From JAHJUB01 sp041653615 [NCBI: Candidatus Ratteibacteria bacterium] (GTDB taxonomy: Bacteria; Ratteibacteria; UBA8468; MWAK01): a DNA stretch of 64,000 nucleotides. This document shows positions 31,701 to 41,917 of this stretch, piece by piece; position 1 is the stretch's first letter; every line of letters starts with the position of its first letter. The translations under genes and the position numbers were made by a program. The DNA lies in the NCBI GenBank assembly GCA_041653615.1, contig JBAZEZ010000001.1:62001-126000 (forward strand), given 5' to 3'. The notes beneath the pieces are model-generated. The model was given only the letters and a program-made list of their open reading frames with translations. It was not told the DNA's origin and did not search any database.

Positions 31701-34700
31701 ACGGGTTACGTCTTCCAGAATTTCCCAGACTTCCGGGTCGTTCCGTTCCAGGGCCCGTTTGGCGCTGGAAATGGTGTGTACGTATTCCCGGCGTCTTAAT
31801 TCTCTTAGGATAAAGGGCGCGAACAACTCCAGAGCCATATGCTTGGGCAGCCCGCATTCGCTCAACTTTAAGTCCGGTCCGACAACAACCACGGCTCTTC
31901 CGGAATAATCAACCCGCTTACCGAGTAGATTCTGGCGGAAACGCCCCTGTTTACCGCGCAACGTATCGGCCAATGATTTCAAGGGACGGCTGTTCCGACC
32001 CAGAACCTGCGGTCCGTGCCGGCCGTTGTCAAAAAGGGCATCAACCGCCTCCTGAAGCATCCGCTTTTCATTGCGGATGATGATATCGGGCGCGTGCAAT
32101 TTCAACAACCGTTTAAGCCGGTTATTCCGGTTAATGATGCGCTGATAAAGGTCGTTAAGGTCTGAGGTGGCAAACCGACCGCCCTCTAAAGGAAGCAACG
32201 GTCTTAAGTCAGGCGGAATGACCGGAATAACATCCGTAATCATCCATTCCGGTTTGGTGTTGGTGCGCAGCAGACCGTCGACAATCTTCAACTTCTTGAT
32301 GATTGCCCGGCGTTGTCCCTGGCTGGAACGAACCTTAGACAATTCTTTCTGCAGGACATCTTTCTCTTTCTCCAGATTAATGTTCTGCAATAATTCCTTG
32401 ATAGCCAACGCGCCGATTTCCGCCTTCAGTTTCGGGAATTTGACCAGCGTCTCCCGATATTCCTTTTCGGTAATCAGGTCCTTCACGCGATGCGGGCTGT
32501 CGGCCGGGTCCAGAACCAGGTATCGCTCAAAATAAAGAACTAATTCCAAATGGTTCTGGGACATATCCAGCAGCGTACCCATCCAGTTGGAAAGAGATTT
32601 GAATATCCAGACGTAACTAACGCAAGCCGCTAACGGAATGTGGCCCGCCCGAGTGCGCCGGACATCCGAAGTGGTCACTTCCACGCCGCAACGGTCGCAG
32701 ACAATGCCCCGGTATTTAACCTTCTTATACTTTCCGCAGGCGCATTCCCAGTCTTTAACCGGACCAAAAATCTTTTCACAGAAAAGACCGTCTTTTTCCG
32801 CTTTAAACGTACGGTAGTTTATCGTTTCCGGTTTCTTGATTTCGCCGTGGGAAGAAGACTTCACCACCTCCGGAGATGCCAAAGAAATGGATACCGCTTC
32901 TTTTTCTCCGGTCTTCTTAACCAGTTTAATGTCGAAACCCAGACCTTTCAACTCACTCATCAAAACGTTGAACGACTCCGGGGATTGATAGTAATCAAAA
33001 TCACGGTCCTTGACAATATTCTCGTAAACTTTCTTTCGACCCTGAATATCATCGCTCTTCACCGTCAAAATTTCCTGCAGGATATTGCTGGCGCCGTAGC
33101 CTTCCAGGGCCCAGACTTCCATTTCGCCGAAGCGCTGACCGCCGAATTGAGCCCGGCCGCCCAAAGGCTGCTGGGTCACCAGAGAATACGAACCGACACT
33201 GCGGGCGTGAATCTTGTCATCCGCCAGATGGTAAAGTTTCATCATGTAAATATAGCCGCAGGTGGTCTTTACATCAAACGGATTACCGGTTACACCATCA
33301 TAAAGTTGAATCTTGCCGTCTGCCGGCAAGCCCGCTTTCAGAAGTAGTCCGCTAATCTGCTCTTCGCTGGCACTGTTAAAAATCGGGGTCTGCACCGAAA
33401 AACCGAGGGATTTCGCCGCCCAGCCCAGATGGGTTTCCAAAATCTGCCCCACGTTCATCCGGGAAGGAACGCCTAAGGGATTAAGAACCACATCGACCGG
33501 CGTCCCGTCCGGCAAAAACGGCAGGTCCTCCTGCGGAACAATCCGGGCGATTACGCCCTTATTTCCGTGCCGGCCGGACATCTTGTCTCCGACGGATACC
33601 GGCTTTTTAATCGCAACCTGAACCACAACTTTCCGAACTACGTCGGTACCCAATTCATCGCCTTGCTTGATGTGTTGAATCTCGCGTTTGGCTTCTTTCT
33701 TTATCTCTTCCAGTCGCTTTTCAAGCGTCCCGCAAAGGGAATTCAACGCTTTTTGCTTTTCGAGGTTGGGTGTTTTAAGGGACAAAAGAACGGAAAGCGA
33801 AGGTTTTTCCTTGATTTTTTGCTGCGGCAAAATTTCTTTAACGCGCCGGGCTGCCTGCTTCAAAAGCTGGTCGGTAAGATCTTTCCGGCGCTTCTCCACC
33901 CCGCTAATCTCTTCCTGCCGCCTGCTTTCCTCTTCCGTTGATTTTTCTTTGTCTGAAACCCGTTCAAACTTACGAACGTCCACCACGATTCCCGAAATGC
34001 CCGGCGGAGCGTAAAGCGACGTGTTATCAACTTCTCTGGCCTTCTCTCCGAAAATTACGCGGAGAAGACGCTCTTCCGGAGTCAGCTCTGTTTCACTTCT
34101 GGGCGTAACCTTGCCCACCAGAATATCGTTAGGTTTTATGTGGGCGCCGACCCGGATGATACCCTCTTCATCCAAATTAGCCAGAGTCTCTTCTCCGACA
34201 TTGGGAATGTCCCGGGTAATTTCTTCCACGCCTAATTCCGTTTCACGCGCCTCCGCCTCAAACTCCTTGATGTGAATGGAGGTAAATGTGTCATCTTTAA
34301 CCAGTCGTTCGCTGAGTACGATCGCATCCTCAAAATTGTATCCGCGCCAGGGCAAAAAAGCCACCAAAACATTCTGGCCGAGAGCCAATTGACCGCTCGC
34401 GTCCACCGCCGGACCGTCGGAAATCAAATCACCTTTCTTTATCTTTTGGCCTACCTGCACCAGCGGCCGCTGATTGAAAACAGTATCCTGGTTAAGATGC
34501 TGGAATTTTAAAAGATTATATGTTTTTTCGGTTTCAAGATCTCCCGGTTTATTTTTCTCGGCGGAAATTACAATTTTAGAGCCATCAACGTAAGTAACCA
34601 CACCGTCTTCTTCCGCCTTAACGATAACCCCGGAATCCCGAACCACCACGCTTTCAATACCGGTTTTAACCAGAGGCGAAGACGGCCTTAACAAAGGCAG

Positions 34701-36518
34701 CGCCTGACGCTGCATATTAGAACCCATCAAGGCGCGGTTGGCATCATCGTGTTCCAGGAAAGGAACCAGGGAAGTGGAAACGCTAACCACCTGGCGGGCG
34801 GAGACATCAATGAAATCAACTTTTTCCACCGGAAACTTGGGGAAAATACCGCGGTAGCGGACTAAGACTTCTTTTTCGATAATTTTACCGGTTTTGTCTA
34901 ATTGAGTGCTGGCCGGAGCAATATGGTAATTATCTTCTTCGTCGGCCGAAAGATATTTGATTTCATCCATTACGACGCCGTTTTTTACAACCCGGTAAGG
35001 TGACCGCAGGAAACCGAGTTTATCCACCCGGGCATAGGTAGCCAGCGAAGTAAGAATACCGATATTGCCGCCTTCCGGAGTTTCAATCGGGCAAATGCGT
35101 CCGTAATGGGTGTAGTGAACGTCCCGCACTTCAAACCCGATGCGTTTACGTTCGGAAAATACCCCTTCGCCGATAGCGGTCAGCCGCCTTTTATGCGTAA
35201 GTTCCGCAAGGGGGTTGGTTTGATCCACCAGCTGCGAATAGGGACTTCGGGCAAAAAAGTCTTTGATGGCTGAAGAAAAGTTGCGGCTGTTCACCAATTC
35301 CTGCGGGGTCACTTCTTCCGTTTTAGAAAAATTAAGACGGTCCTGAACCAATCGGGCCAGCCGGGATAGACCAATTTCCACTTGTTCGGCCACTAATTCT
35401 CCGACCATCCGCACCCGCTTGTTGCCCAGATGATCAATATCATCTACCGAATAGATCATCTGCTCGCTATCGGTTTTGGATTTGGTCTCTACCTGTTTCG
35501 CGTCAAGATCACCGGACTCACTGGAAGCGAAATCCTGGTTTTGATACAGCCCGAAAAGATAAGACAGGGTACCGATAACATCTTCTTTCTCCAGCACAAG
35601 TTCCTGCGAAGAACGTTTTAATTTTTTGTTTAGCTGGCTGCGTCCGGCTTCGGAAAGGCCATAAGTTTCAGGAAAGAAAAAAAGGTGGGTAAAGAAATCG
35701 CCGGCTTTCTTCTTACTGATCGGATCTCCGGGTCGGAAAAGACTGTATATCTCCAACAACGCTTCTTCCTGACCAACCAGGGGTTTTCGCTCCAAAGTAT
35801 TCTTCCAGAGTTCGTAACCCTCACCGTTGGCTGTTCCTTTCGGGAAAAATAAATTGGTCAACTCTGTTTTATTGTTATACCCGAGAGCCGAAAAAAAGGT
35901 GGAAACGGAAACCTTCTTTTTACCCAGGTGGGCATAAAGAATGTTCCCGCCGTCGGAACGAAATTCCAGCCACATACCCCGCTTGGAAACGATGCGCGCC
36001 GAATATTCCCGCGGGGAAGAATTTTCTTCCTTAAAGTAAACTCCGGGCGAACGCTGGAGACGGGAAATAATAACGCGTTCCACACCGTTGATAATAAACG
36101 TCCCACGTTCGGTCATCAGAGGTATTATGCCTAAAAATACTTCGTGACCGTGTTTTGTTTCCCGCGCCTGGATAAGTTCACCCTCTTTGGAACGCCTGAT
36201 GATACGCAGACAAATACGCAGGGCGGAACCGTAGGTTAACCCGGCCAGTTTGCATTCCGCGATCGAATGGGCCGCCGGTTCTAAAAGATAATATACGTAT
36301 TCCAGACTTAAGGTACCGTTATTACTGACAATCGGAAAATTTTTTCGAAAAACTCCCTCCAGCCCCTGATCCATCCGCACCAATCGGTCCGTACCCTTCT
36401 CGGCCGAGGATATTTGGAGAAATTCGTGGTAGGAGTTTAACTGCGCAACTAAAAGATTGGGGATTTCCAATTCTTTAAAATCTTTCTTGCCACAGTAAAG
36501 AGATTCCGCTTTTTTCAT
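28701..36518 (-). CDS. rpoBC: Fused RNA polymerase beta/beta-prime subunit (RpoB-RpoC)
   Basis: 2605 residues in one uninterrupted frame. The beta part runs to about residue 1198; a linker of about 10 residues (KKTGEKEAV region) leads straight into beta-prime at about 1209 ([20 protein letters not shown]). Beta landmarks: the rifampicin region near 415-440 ([20 protein letters not shown]) and [20 protein letters not shown]. Beta-prime landmarks: zinc ribbon [20 protein letters not shown] (about 1255-1275), catalytic [12 protein letters not shown] (about 1645), and C-terminal [24 protein letters not shown] sandwich region. The C-terminus has two copies of a KKHS..KKK...NPLD unit (2568-2605). 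Fusions are known in Helicobacter and Wolbachia but are rare. It lies between rplL and rpsL as separate rpoB-rpoC normally do. Confidence 0.97.
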   Translation of the reverse strand: MKKAESLYCGKKDFKELEIPNLLVAQLNSYHEFLQISSAEKGTDRLVRMDQGLEGVFRKNFPIVSNNGTLSLEYVYYLLEPAAHSIAECKLAGLTYGSALRICLRIIRRSKEGELIQARETKHGHEVFLGIIPLMTERGTFIINGVERVIISRLQRSPGVYFKEENSSPREYSARIVSKRGMWLEFRSDGGNILYAHLGKKKVSVSTFFSALGYNNKTELTNLFFPKGTANGEGYELWKNTLERKPLVGQEEALLEIYSLFRPGDPISKKKAGDFFTHLFFFPETYGLSEAGRSQLNKKLKRSSQELVLEKEDVIGTLSYLFGLYQNQDFASSESGDLDAKQVETKSKTDSEQMIYSVDDIDHLGNKRVRMVGELVAEQVEIGLSRLARLVQDRLNFSKTEEVTPQELVNSRNFSSAIKDFFARSPYSQLVDQTNPLAELTHKRRLTAIGEGVFSERKRIGFEVRDVHYTHYGRICPIETPEGGNIGILTSLATYARVDKLGFLRSPYRVVKNGVVMDEIKYLSADEEDNYHIAPASTQLDKTGKIIEKEVLVRYRGIFPKFPVEKVDFIDVSARQVVSVSTSLVPFLEHDDANRALMGSNMQRQALPLLRPSSPLVKTGIESVVVRDSGVIVKAEEDGVVTYVDGSKIVISAEKNKPGDLETEKTYNLLKFQHLNQDTVFNQRPLVQVGQKIKKGDLISDGPAVDASGQLALGQNVLVAFLPWRGYNFEDAIVLSERLVKDDTFTSIHIKEFEAEARETELGVEEITRDIPNVGEETLANLDEEGIIRVGAHIKPNDILVGKVTPRSETELTPEERLLRVIFGEKAREVDNTSLYAPPGISGIVVDVRKFERVSDKEKSTEEESRRQEEISGVEKRRKDLTDQLLKQAARRVKEILPQQKIKEKPSLSVLLSLKTPNLEKQKALNSLCGTLEKRLEEIKKEAKREIQHIKQGDELGTDVVRKVVVQVAIKKPVSVGDKMSGRHGNKGVIARIVPQEDLPFLPDGTPVDVVLNPLGVPSRMNVGQILETHLGWAAKSLGFSVQTPIFNSASEEQISGLLLKAGLPADGKIQLYDGVTGNPFDVKTTCGYIYMMKLYHLADDKIHARSVGSYSLVTQQPLGGRAQFGGQRFGEMEVWALEGYGASNILQEILTVKSDDIQGRKKVYENIVKDRDFDYYQSPESFNVLMSELKGLGFDIKLVKKTGEKEAVSISLASPEVVKSSSHGEIKKPETINYRTFKAEKDGLFCEKIFGPVKDWECACGKYKKVKYRGIVCDRCGVEVTTSDVRRTRAGHIPLAACVSYVWIFKSLSNWMGTLLDMSQNHLELVLYFERYLVLDPADSPHRVKDLITEKEYRETLVKFPKLKAEIGALAIKELLQNINLEKEKDVLQKELSKVRSSQGQRRAIIKKLKIVDGLLRTNTKPEWMITDVIPVIPPDLRPLLPLEGGRFATSDLNDLYQRIINRNNRLKRLLKLHAPDIIIRNEKRMLQEAVDALFDNGRHGPQVLGRNSRPLKSLADTLRGKQGRFRQNLLGKRVDYSGRAVVVVGPDLKLSECGLPKHMALELFAPFILRELRRREYVHTISSAKRALERNDPEVWEILEDVTRNHPILLNRQPTLHRLSIQAFYPRLIEENVIKLHPLVCTAFNADFDGDQMAVHVPLSVEAQMEAQLILNASTHVFSPSSGKPIINLSREALLGCYYLTLKNNTLSPDGGKFAVYAGVDEVLRKLDAEYLSYHQPVRVRMNGAIVETTPGRILFNELLPGGMEYHDNLVDGKILGRMIKEIYNRFGYEKTAQFLDRAKDVGFQIATRSGLTIGIRDLAVPKDKKELVETTAKEVHRIESDYRKGIITEGERYHKVVDTWTSCTSRLSEHLFASLKNDLENKFLINPIYLMVQSGARGNKQQVTQLMAMRGLMTRPTKKITGGIGEIIESPVIANFREGLTVMEYFISTHGGRKGLVDTALKTSNAGYLSRRLVDVSQDMVISIDDCQTNSGVMVTPVWDGERLMVPLGDRIIGRVAVDRIVDIVNDEVIVESNELITEKIAARIEEMGIEKFRIRSVLTCKAPRGLCQKCYGWNLTTGKMVEIGEAVGIVAAQSIGEPGTQLTLRTFHIGGTASRIVGETEVKVRQQKDIKQKKEAVNYTVKFQGLFSAVNRLGQTVVLNRGAKLALIDERGREVEHYLAQVGDILQVKDGDIVHSKTRDKEATSLLKRDPYMLPIVAQKSGVASYEGLKLGVTFKEELDEVSKHSHKVIISHKEDIAPVVVVRDSAGNKIDSHYLPVDTHPMVEDGQKVLAGDNLARIPRRLTGRVQDITGGLPRIAELFEARRPKNPAILSEIDGKISTEINEKNQRVVKISSVVSDLVKSYLIPFDKHLLVSDGSYVQVGEKLTEGAVDLDDLLRIGGEHKVHEYLLNEIQSVYRLEGVALNDKHIEIVIRQMLSRVRIEKPGDTLFLEGEAISRVRATRENERIEADGGQQATLQPLVMGITRVALASESFISAASFQETLRVLTDAALMGVDDPLLGIKENVILGRLIPAGTGFFLRTVRENRMKDKELESLNGESGDKKHSVAKKKEPKNPLDIETDTKKHSDSKKKGKINPLDA

Positions 36519-36543
36519 ATTTTAAATTTGTTCGAATTAAAGC

Positions 36544-36572
36544 ATTATAAGGGGCAACCTTCGAAAAGGTCA
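36544..36572 (-). promoter_or_regulatory. Possible internal promoter before rpoBC
   Basis: Minus-strand TATAAT (36549-36544) is perfect. The -35 is weak (TGACCT, 36572-36567, 17-bp spacer). It would give a leader of about 18 nt, in which no Shine-Dalgarno is visible. Confidence 0.4.
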
Positions 36573-36668
36573 CGTGCAAAACTGATTCTAAAGACCGTAA
36601 AACACGCGAAACCCGTATCGGCGTACTGCCTTCTACGGGACAGGTTAAACCGCGCCTTCGCTAAAGTT

Positions 36669-36716
36669 TACCCCGCCGTAGCCTTGGCGTAGGCGGACTT
36701 CGACGGGACACAGCCC
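36669..36716. repeat. Palindromic repeat (family D-like) in the rplL-rpoBC spacer
   Basis: The CCGCCGTAGCCTTGGCGTAGGCGG segment with flanking CCCCG/CGACGGG pairing resembles the GCCTTGGCGAAGGCGG units at 20446-20473 and 28650-28690, and the element ends near CCCCTACTTT. The 203-bp spacer (36519-36721) holds no gene. Confidence 0.6.
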
Positions 36717-36721
36717 GGCCC

Positions 36722-37120
36722 CTACTTTAATTCTACCTTGGCACCCACCGCCTCTAACTTCTTCTTGATGTCTTCTGCTTCCTCCTTGCTGGCGTTCTCT
36801 TTAACGGGCTTGGGCACCGCCTCTACCAAATCTTTGGATTCCTTAAGACCCAGGTTGGTAATCGCTCTTACTTCCTTGATTACCGGAATCTTGTTGGGAC
36901 CCACGTCGGAAAGGATTACGGTAAAAGTCGTCTTCTCCTCGGCGGCAGCCGGCGCGGCCCCGGATGCGTCCGTCGCGGCAGCACCGGCCGGAACCGCCAT
37001 CATCGCGCTCACGCCAAACTTTTCTTCCAGCAACTTGGTCAGTTCGGACAACTCAAGCACGGAAAGACTGGCAATCGCTGAAACTAATTCTTCTTTCCCC
37101 ATTTTTGCTCCTTCAGCCAT
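36722..37120 (-). CDS. rplL: 50S ribosomal protein L7/L12
   Basis: 132 residues. The N-terminal dimerisation domain ([20 protein letters not shown]), an Ala-rich hinge (about 45-65, [17 protein letters not shown]), and the C-terminal domain [20 protein letters not shown] / [20 protein letters not shown] are canonical. It recruits translational GTPases. The start at 37120 is 7 nt after AAGGAG; an alternative ATG six codons in is less well placed. A family A repeat separates it from rplJ. Confidence 0.97.
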   Translation of the reverse strand: MAEGAKMGKEELVSAIASLSVLELSELTKLLEEKFGVSAMMAVPAGAAATDASGAAPAAAEEKTTFTVILSDVGPNKIPVIKEVRAITNLGLKESKDLVEAVPKPVKENASKEEAEDIKKKLEAVGAKVELK

Positions 37121-37157
37121 TTTTGTCTCCTTTTTGTAATTCCCTTAATAATTAATA

Positions 37158-37252
37158 GGACGCTGATTTTCGCAGATTACCGCAGATAAAAGATTTTGTT
37201 TAAGAACTGTTTTCAATCCTTAATCCGGTTGTTTCTGCGTACATCTGCGTCC
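37158..37252. repeat. GGACGCAGAT element (family A), copy 2
   Basis: GGACGCTGATTTTCGCAGAT and CCGCAGATA at the left face TTTCTGCGTACATCTGCGTCC-type sequence at the right. It is the same element as 8367-8521 but without nested insertions. It fills the rplJ-rplL spacer. Confidence 0.85.
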
Positions 37253-37273
37253 AAAAATAAATTCCTAGGCAGT

Positions 37274-37792
37274 TCAATTATCCTTCTCGGCGATTTGCTT
37301 CAAGACAGACGCGAACTTCTGCGGCACCGCCTTCAGGGTGAAAAGAAATTGAGAGATGGGACCTGATACTCCGGCGCAAAGTCGGGACAGGATAACTTCC
37401 CGATTGGGCAGTTTTGCCAAGCGCTCCAACTGCGCCCGGGAAATAACCGCGCCGTTTTGATACCCCCCCCGGAAAACCAGAGGAACCGCCTTTTCCTTAT
37501 TAAAACCATAGATTGCCTTAATAAGGGAAACTTCATCCTTGCCGGAAAACAGGATGATGCCGGTTGGGCCGGCAATTAAATTCTCGGTTTCGGGAAAATC
37601 AAGTCCTTCCAGCGCCCGTTGGAAAAAAGTGTTTTTGACTACCTTGAAAACACCTTCGGATTTCTTCACGGCGCTCCGGAATATAGTCATCTCCGTCACC
37701 GCCACACCCGAAAAACCTACAAAAATAATAAATTGGGCTTCTTTTATTTTCCCGCGCAGTGATTCTACCGCGGCAATCTTCTCTGCTTTCAT
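37274..37792 (-). CDS. rplJ: 50S ribosomal protein L10
   Basis: 172 residues. The N-terminal KAEKIAAVESLRGKIKEAQF and IFVGFSGVAVTEMTIFRSAV are the rRNA-binding part; the C-terminal helix VPQKFASVLKQIAEKD anchors L12 dimers. The rplJ-rplL order is conserved, but the spacer is enlarged by a repeat, which could alter L10:L12 coupling. Confidence 0.96.
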   Translation of the reverse strand: MKAEKIAAVESLRGKIKEAQFIIFVGFSGVAVTEMTIFRSAVKKSEGVFKVVKNTFFQRALEGLDFPETENLIAGPTGIILFSGKDEVSLIKAIYGFNKEKAVPLVFRGGYQNGAVISRAQLERLAKLPNREVILSRLCAGVSGPISQFLFTLKAVPQKFASVLKQIAEKDN

Positions 37793-37816
37793 CGTTTTTT
37801 TTGGGTAATCTTATTG

Positions 37817-38497
37817 TTAAATCTTAATAATTAGCGAAGGGCCCATCGTCGTGCTGAGGTAGGCCCGTTTCAAAAACTGTCCCTTGACCGCGCTAGGCGC
37901 GGCGGCGTTAATAGCATCCAGGGCCGATTTCAAATTTTCGGAAAGCGCCTGCTCTTCAAAAGATATTTTCCCGATGGGAAGATGCACATTGCCGCCCTTA
38001 TCCATTCTAAATTCCACGCGACCGGCTTTTAATTCCTTGATAGTCTGCCCAATTGTAGTCGTAACTGTACCGTTTTTCGGGCTGGGCATCAATCCGCGCG
38101 GTCCCAAAATCTTCCCCAGCCGGGCTACATCTTTCAAACAATCCGGAGTGGTAATTGCCACGTCAAAATCGGTCCAACCTCCGGAAATTTTGGCGATGTA
38201 TTCATCAACACCCGCGAAATCGGCGCCGGCTTCCGTTGCCTCAACCGCCTGTGCTTCCTTAACCAAAGCCAGTATCCGCACCTTTTTGCCGGTTCCGTGT
38301 GGGAGCGCCGCCGTACCCCTCACCACTAATTCGCCTTTCTTGAGGTCTACTCCAAGCCGACAGGCAAGTTCCACGGTTTCGTCAAATTTAACGGCTTTAA
38401 CTCCCTTTAGGGCAGCGATTGCCTCCGCGCCGGAATAAATCTTCTCCGGTTCCACCTTTTTACTTCCTTCCTGGTAACGCTTCGAATACTTTTTCAT
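37817..38497 (-). CDS. rplA: 50S ribosomal protein L1
   Basis: 226 residues from ATG 38497; the TTG three codons earlier is less likely. KKYSKRYQEGSKKVEPEKIY, VELACRLGVDLKKGELVVRG, LPHGTGKKVRILAL and the RNA-binding TPDCLKDVARLGKILGPRGL / MPSPKNGTVT are diagnostic. It forms the L1 stalk and often autoregulates the rplKA operon; no mimic site was identified here. Confidence 0.97.
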   Translation of the reverse strand: MKKYSKRYQEGSKKVEPEKIYSGAEAIAALKGVKAVKFDETVELACRLGVDLKKGELVVRGTAALPHGTGKKVRILALVKEAQAVEATEAGADFAGVDEYIAKISGGWTDFDVAITTPDCLKDVARLGKILGPRGLMPSPKNGTVTTTIGQTIKELKAGRVEFRMDKGGNVHLPIGKISFEEQALSENLKSALDAINAAAPSAVKGQFLKRAYLSTTMGPSLIIKI

Positions 38498-38537
38498 AAT
38501 CTCCAAGACCCTTCACAAATTCCGTCTTCTTAAACTT

Positions 38538-38647
38538 TAACCGCAGAGAACGCGGAGTACGCAGAGAATTACTTAAAGATTATCAATTATTATCTTGTTC
38601 TTTCCTTCGCTTCGTTACTACGTACCTCTTTGCGAACTCGCAGTGTA
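38538..38647. repeat. CGCAGAGAACGCGGAG-type repeat in the rplK-rplA spacer
   Basis: CCGCAGAGAACGCGGAGTAC and GCAGAGAATT at the left face TTGCGAACTCGCAGTGTATC at the right. It is a cousin of the GGACGCAGAT element with a different core. The spacer 38498-38654 contains no gene. Confidence 0.55.
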
Positions 38648-38654
38648 TCTTTTC

Positions 38655-39077
38655 TTATTTCACTTCTAAACCCATGCTCCGCGCCGTTCCCTCAATAATC
38701 TTAACCGCTGCTTCCAGTTTATCGGCATTCAAATCAATCATCTTTATCCGGGCAATTTCCGCAACCTGCTCCCGGGTAACGCTGCCGACCACTTCTTTTC
38801 CGGCCGTTCCGCTGCCTTTTGCCAAACTGGCGGCTTTCTTCAAAAGATCTGATGCCGGCGGAGTCTTTATTTTATAAGTAAAAGAACGGTCCTCATAAAT
38901 AGTGATAACCGCCGGAAAGATGGTTCCTTCCTTACCGCGGGTTGCTTCGTTGTAAGACTTGCAAAACTCCATAATATTAACTCCGTGCGGACCCAAGGCT
39001 GTTCCTACCGGCGGCGCCGGGGTTGCCTGTCCGGCCGGGAGCTGTAATTTGACAACCGTTTTTATTTTTTTCGCCAT
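38655..39077 (-). CDS. rplK: 50S ribosomal protein L11
   Basis: 140 residues, standard length. [50 protein letters not shown] core and [20 protein letters not shown] plus [10 protein letters not shown] are diagnostic. It forms the GTPase-associated centre with 23S rRNA. It follows nusG; a partial family A repeat end (39088-39105) lies in the spacer. Confidence 0.97.
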   Translation of the reverse strand: MAKKIKTVVKLQLPAGQATPAPPVGTALGPHGVNIMEFCKSYNEATRGKEGTIFPAVITIYEDRSFTYKIKTPPASDLLKKAASLAKGSGTAGKEVVGSVTREQVAEIARIKMIDLNADKLEAAVKIIEGTARSMGLEVK

Positions 39078-39127
39078 AAATTAATTGAACGCTGATTTTC
39101 GCAAATAAAAATTGTAGTTGTCGGAAA

Positions 39128-39649
39128 TTAAACCTTTTCGACCTGCCACATATCCAACTCAACCATGGTAGACCGACCGAAAATAGAAACGCTTACCTTG
39201 ATTTTCTCCTTATCCAAGATAACTTCCTCCACCAAACCGGCAAAATTAAGGAACGGGCCTTCTCTAATTTCAACCCGGTCACCCTTGTTAAACTCAAACC
39301 GGGGAGCCGGCTTTTCTTTTCTTTCTTCCACCAGAGAAAAAATGTTAGCCACTTCATTCTCCGAAAGAGAGTCGGGACTGGCGTCACTACCCAGCACATC
39401 CAGCACGCCGGGCAATTTCCGAATGCTATGGATAATCTCTTTTGAGGGTTCAACCTCTACCATGATATATCCGGGCATAAGAAATTGTGTTTTGCTCTCC
39501 TTCTTACCTTCTTTAACGTCCTGCACCTGTTCCGTCGGCAGGAGAATCTGCTTTACGCTTTCCGGAAATTCCATCTGCAAATTTTCCAGAAAACGTTTTA
39601 CCTTTTTTTCGTGATTGCTGCGTATGTGAAGAACATACCAGTTAGCCAT
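39128..39649 (-). CDS. nusG: Transcription elongation/antitermination factor NusG
   Basis: 173 residues. The NGN domain (WYVLHIRSNHEKKVKRFLEN, then FLMPGYIMVEVEPSKEIIHS) is followed by a KOW domain (FNKGDRVEIREGPFLNFAGL). It binds RNA polymerase clamp helices and couples to Rho or S10. It starts 3 bp after secE ends. Standard length, no extra domain. Confidence 0.96.
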   Translation of the reverse strand: MANWYVLHIRSNHEKKVKRFLENLQMEFPESVKQILLPTEQVQDVKEGKKESKTQFLMPGYIMVEVEPSKEIIHSIRKLPGVLDVLGSDASPDSLSENEVANIFSLVEERKEKPAPRFEFNKGDRVEIREGPFLNFAGLVEEVILDKEKIKVSVSIFGRSTMVELDMWQVEKV

Positions 39650-39652
39650 AGA

Positions 39653-39853
39653 TTAAAATTTGCTCAGAAAAACTTGAACTATTTTTGAAAATACGGCGTC
39701 TATAATTCCGGCAAACAACGCCAGCATGATTGTCAGCGCCAATACAAAAAATATCAATTGCTTTAAAACCGTTTTTTTAGGCCAGGATATCCGGCGAAAC
39801 TCCAGTTTAACCCCATCGAAATATTCCTTGAGTCCCTGGAGTATTTTATTCAT
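39653..39853 (-). CDS. secE: Preprotein translocase subunit SecE
   Basis: 66 residues, the short single-span form. The conserved amphipathic segment GLKEYFDGVKLEFRRISWPK leads to one transmembrane helix (KQLIFFVLALTIMLALFAGI). It is an essential partner of SecY. It is directly upstream of nusG and downstream of tRNA-Trp, the usual order. Confidence 0.94.
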   Translation of the reverse strand: MNKILQGLKEYFDGVKLEFRRISWPKKTVLKQLIFFVLALTIMLALFAGIIDAVFSKIVQVFLSKF

Positions 39854-39892
39854 AAATTTAAGCTTTTATCCCGCGGTCAGTGCGCCTCGCAT

Positions 39893-39932
39893 TTCGACTC
39901 CCCTTGTCAAGCTGCAGGCCTGGAGGGAGTCG
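39893..39932. repeat. Duplicated 3-prime end of tRNA-Trp
   Basis: These 40 bp are identical to 40013-40052, which covers the acceptor/T-arm of tRNA-Trp plus flanking DNA; the two copies are exactly 120 bp apart. Each copy also carries CGACTCC...GGGAGTCG inverted arms. The gap 39854-40034 has no gene. Confidence 0.85.
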
Positions 39933-40034
39933 GCGGTCTCACTTCAATACGTTCGACTCGGCCCCCCGCTGGTATTGCTTCCTAATCGGTCGCAATACCT
40001 TACTTCGCTCCGTTCGACTCCCCTTGTCAAGCTG

Positions 40035-40107
40035 CAGGCCTGGAGGGAGTCGAACCCCCAACCTACGGATTTGGAATCCGTTGCTCTGCCAATTGAGCTA
40101 CAGGCCT
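40035..40107 (-). tRNA. tRNA-Trp (anticodon CCA)
   Basis: A 73-nt cloverleaf on the minus strand: acceptor AGGCCTG/CAGGCCT, D-arm TAGCTCAATTGGCAGAGCA, anticodon stem-loop CGGATTCCAAATCCG with anticodon CCA, and T-arm with GGTTCGACTCC. The discriminator base is G and CCA is not encoded. It lies between rpmG and secE as in many bacteria. Confidence 0.97.
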
Positions 40108-40149
40108 AAAATCAAGGCGCAGAGGCACAAAGTTATAAGAGACAAAAGG

Positions 40150-40217
40150 AAAGCAAGTTCGGCACTTACACGTACTTGGTTCTTAAATTACTACGCAACC
40201 CGGTGCCTAACTTGCTT
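40150..40217. repeat. Inverted repeat between rpmG and tRNA-Trp
   Basis: AAAGCAAGTTCGGCAC (40150-40165) faces GTGCCTAACTTGCTTT (40203-40217 region), 15 of 16 positions pairing, with a 37-nt loop. A T-run follows on the plus strand only. It may be a processing or repeat hairpin rather than a terminator for the minus-strand operon. Confidence 0.5.
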
Positions 40218-40250
40218 TTTTGCCGCATCTTTAACCTTGCGCGCCTAACC

Positions 40251-40400
40251 TCACTTGATTTCCTTATGCAGAGCATGCTTACGGCAAGTTGGGCAATATT
40301 TTTTCAGTTCCACCTTCTCTTTGTGAAGTTTCTTGTTCTTGGTGGAATTATAATTACGGCGCTTGCAATCCTGACACGCCAGCGTAATCAGTTCTCTCAT
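40251..40400 (-). CDS. rpmG: 50S ribosomal protein L33
   Basis: 49 residues from ATG 40400 to TGA at 40251, too short for routine long-frame listing. It reads [20 protein letters not shown], then [20 protein letters not shown]. The CxxC pairs (CQDC and CPTC) make it the zinc-binding type of L33. It is between tuf and tRNA-Trp, the standard position. Confidence 0.95.
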   Translation of the reverse strand: MRELITLACQDCKRRNYNSTKNKKLHKEKVELKKYCPTCRKHALHKEIK

Positions 40401-40469
40401 TTTTGTTGTTTTAACAGAACCGAGCAAGTCCGATTAAAAATATCTAATCTAATAAGGCAATCTCGGTAA

Positions 40470-41675
40470 TTACTCCAAAACTTCCGTTACCGCGCCCGCT
40501 CCGACGGTGTGACCGCCTTCCCTGATAGCGAAGCGCTGCCCCTTCTCCATCGCGATGGGGGCAATCAGTTTTACCTCAAGCTTGGCGTTATCCCCGGGTA
40601 TGATCATCTCCACTCCCTGTGAAAGGGTGATGGAACCGGTGACATCGGTGGTCCGGAAGAAGAACTGGGGGCGGTAGTTGGTAAAGAACGGGGTGTGACG
40701 GCCGCCCTCGTCTTTGGAAAGAACATACACCTGGGCGTTGAAGCGGGTATGGGGCGTGATGGAACCGGGGGCGGCCACTACCTGGCCGCGGCGGACTTCA
40801 TCCTTCTCCACTCCGCGCAGGAGCGCTCCGGCGTTGTCGCCGGCCACGGCTTCGTCCAGTGTCTTGCGGAACATCTCCAGTCCGGTAACCACGCTCTTTT
40901 TAATCTGGGGGGTAAGACCGACAATCTCCACTTCGTCCCCTACCTTGACTTTGCCCCGTTCCACTCTGCCGGTGGCAACCGTGCCCCGGCCGGTGATGGT
41001 AAAGACATCTTCCACGGAAAGCAGGAAGGGCTTATCGATATCGCGGACCGGGTCCGGGATGTAGGAATCGACCGCGTCCATCAGCTGCAGGATGGGGCCG
41101 CACTTGGGACATTCCTTCTTGGCGCAGCCGCAGGACAGGGCCTCGGTGGCGCTGCCTTTAATAATCGGGATTACGTCTCCGGGAAATTCGTATTTGTTGA
41201 GCAGGTCCCGGATTTCCAGTTCGACGATTTCCAGCAGGTCCTTATCGGTTACCTGGTCGGTCTTGTTCATGAAGACCACGATGGCCGGAACCCCGACCTG
41301 GCGGGCCAGAAGGATGTGCTCCCGGGTCTGGGGCATGGCTCCGTCAGCGGCCGAAACAACCAGGATGGCTCCGTCCATCTGGGCGGCGCCGGTAATCATG
41401 TTTTTGATATAGTCGGCGTGGCCGGGACAATCGATGTGGGCGTAGTGGCGCTTGGCCGTCTGGTACTCCACGTGGCAGATGTTGATGGTCAGGCCGCGCT
41501 CTTTCTCTTCCGGGGCCCGGTCAATATCTTCGTACTTCAAGAAAGAAGCCTGGCCCGTTTTCGAAAGAGTGAGAGTGATGGCGCTGGTGAGGGTGGTCTT
41601 GCCGTGGTCAACGTGTCCGACGGTACCGATGTTTACGTGGGGCTTTCCGCCGCGTTCAAACTTTTCCTTGGCCAT
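40470..41675 (-). CDS. tuf: Elongation factor Tu, with a Cys-rich insertion
   Basis: 401 residues. It delivers aminoacyl-tRNA to the ribosome. P-loop [10 protein letters not shown], switch region and [24 protein letters not shown] and GSA nucleotide motifs are intact, as are domains 2 and 3 ([33 protein letters not shown]). At about residues 179-192 the G domain carries [12 protein letters not shown], four cysteines in a zinc-finger-like spacing where most EF-Tu proteins have no cysteines. It has a strong promoter upstream (41918-41946) shared with tRNA-Thr. Confidence 0.97.
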   Translation of the reverse strand: MAKEKFERGGKPHVNIGTVGHVDHGKTTLTSAITLTLSKTGQASFLKYEDIDRAPEEKERGLTINICHVEYQTAKRHYAHIDCPGHADYIKNMITGAAQMDGAILVVSAADGAMPQTREHILLARQVGVPAIVVFMNKTDQVTDKDLLEIVELEIRDLLNKYEFPGDVIPIIKGSATEALSCGCAKKECPKCGPILQLMDAVDSYIPDPVRDIDKPFLLSVEDVFTITGRGTVATGRVERGKVKVGDEVEIVGLTPQIKKSVVTGLEMFRKTLDEAVAGDNAGALLRGVEKDEVRRGQVVAAPGSITPHTRFNAQVYVLSKDEGGRHTPFFTNYRPQFFFRTTDVTGSITLSQGVEMIIPGDNAKLEVKLIAPIAMEKGQRFAIREGGHTVGAGAVTEVLE

Positions 41676-41728
41676 AAATTACCTCCGGTTGCGCAAAAAT
41701 AACATATTCCAGCGTTAATCAAATTAAC

Positions 41729-41752
41729 CGAACCGAGCAAGCTCGGCAATTA
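41729..41752. repeat. CCGAGC-AA-GCTCGG hairpin with ATTACA tail
   Basis: It is the same unit as 27382-27397 and, inverted, 8421-8436. It lies between tRNA-Thr and tuf. Confidence 0.75.
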
Positions 41753-41774
41753 CAATTTTCTGTTTCGCGTGCCG

Positions 41775-41847
41775 AGCCCACGACCGGAATCGAACCGGTG
41801 ACCTCATGCTTACCATGCATGTGCTCTACCGACTGAGCTACATGGGC
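41775..41847 (-). tRNA. tRNA-Thr (anticodon GGT)
   Basis: A 73-nt cloverleaf: acceptor GCCCATG/CGTGGGC (one G-U), D-arm TAGCTCAGTCGGTAGAGCA, anticodon arm CATGCATGGTAAGCATG with anticodon GGT, T-arm GGTTCGATTCC. Discriminator T, CCA not encoded. It is co-transcribed with tuf. Confidence 0.97.
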
Positions 41848-41917
41848 ATAAAGTGTAAAAGTCTACAAGTTACCAATAGTGAATTAAGACAAAAATTATA
41901 TAATGGGAAAAACTATT

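Noticed and set aside
36599-36721. Small gene between rplL and rpoBC
   Set aside because: Only hairpin repeat sequence; no Shine-Dalgarno or sustained frame.
39893-40107. Genomic island attachment sites at tRNA-Trp
   Set aside because: The two 40-bp copies enclose only 80 bp and no integrase or cargo.
40695-41702. Plus-strand open frame of 335 codons opposite tuf
   Set aside because: Antisense of EF-Tu; Gly/Asp/His-rich shadow translation with no domain features.
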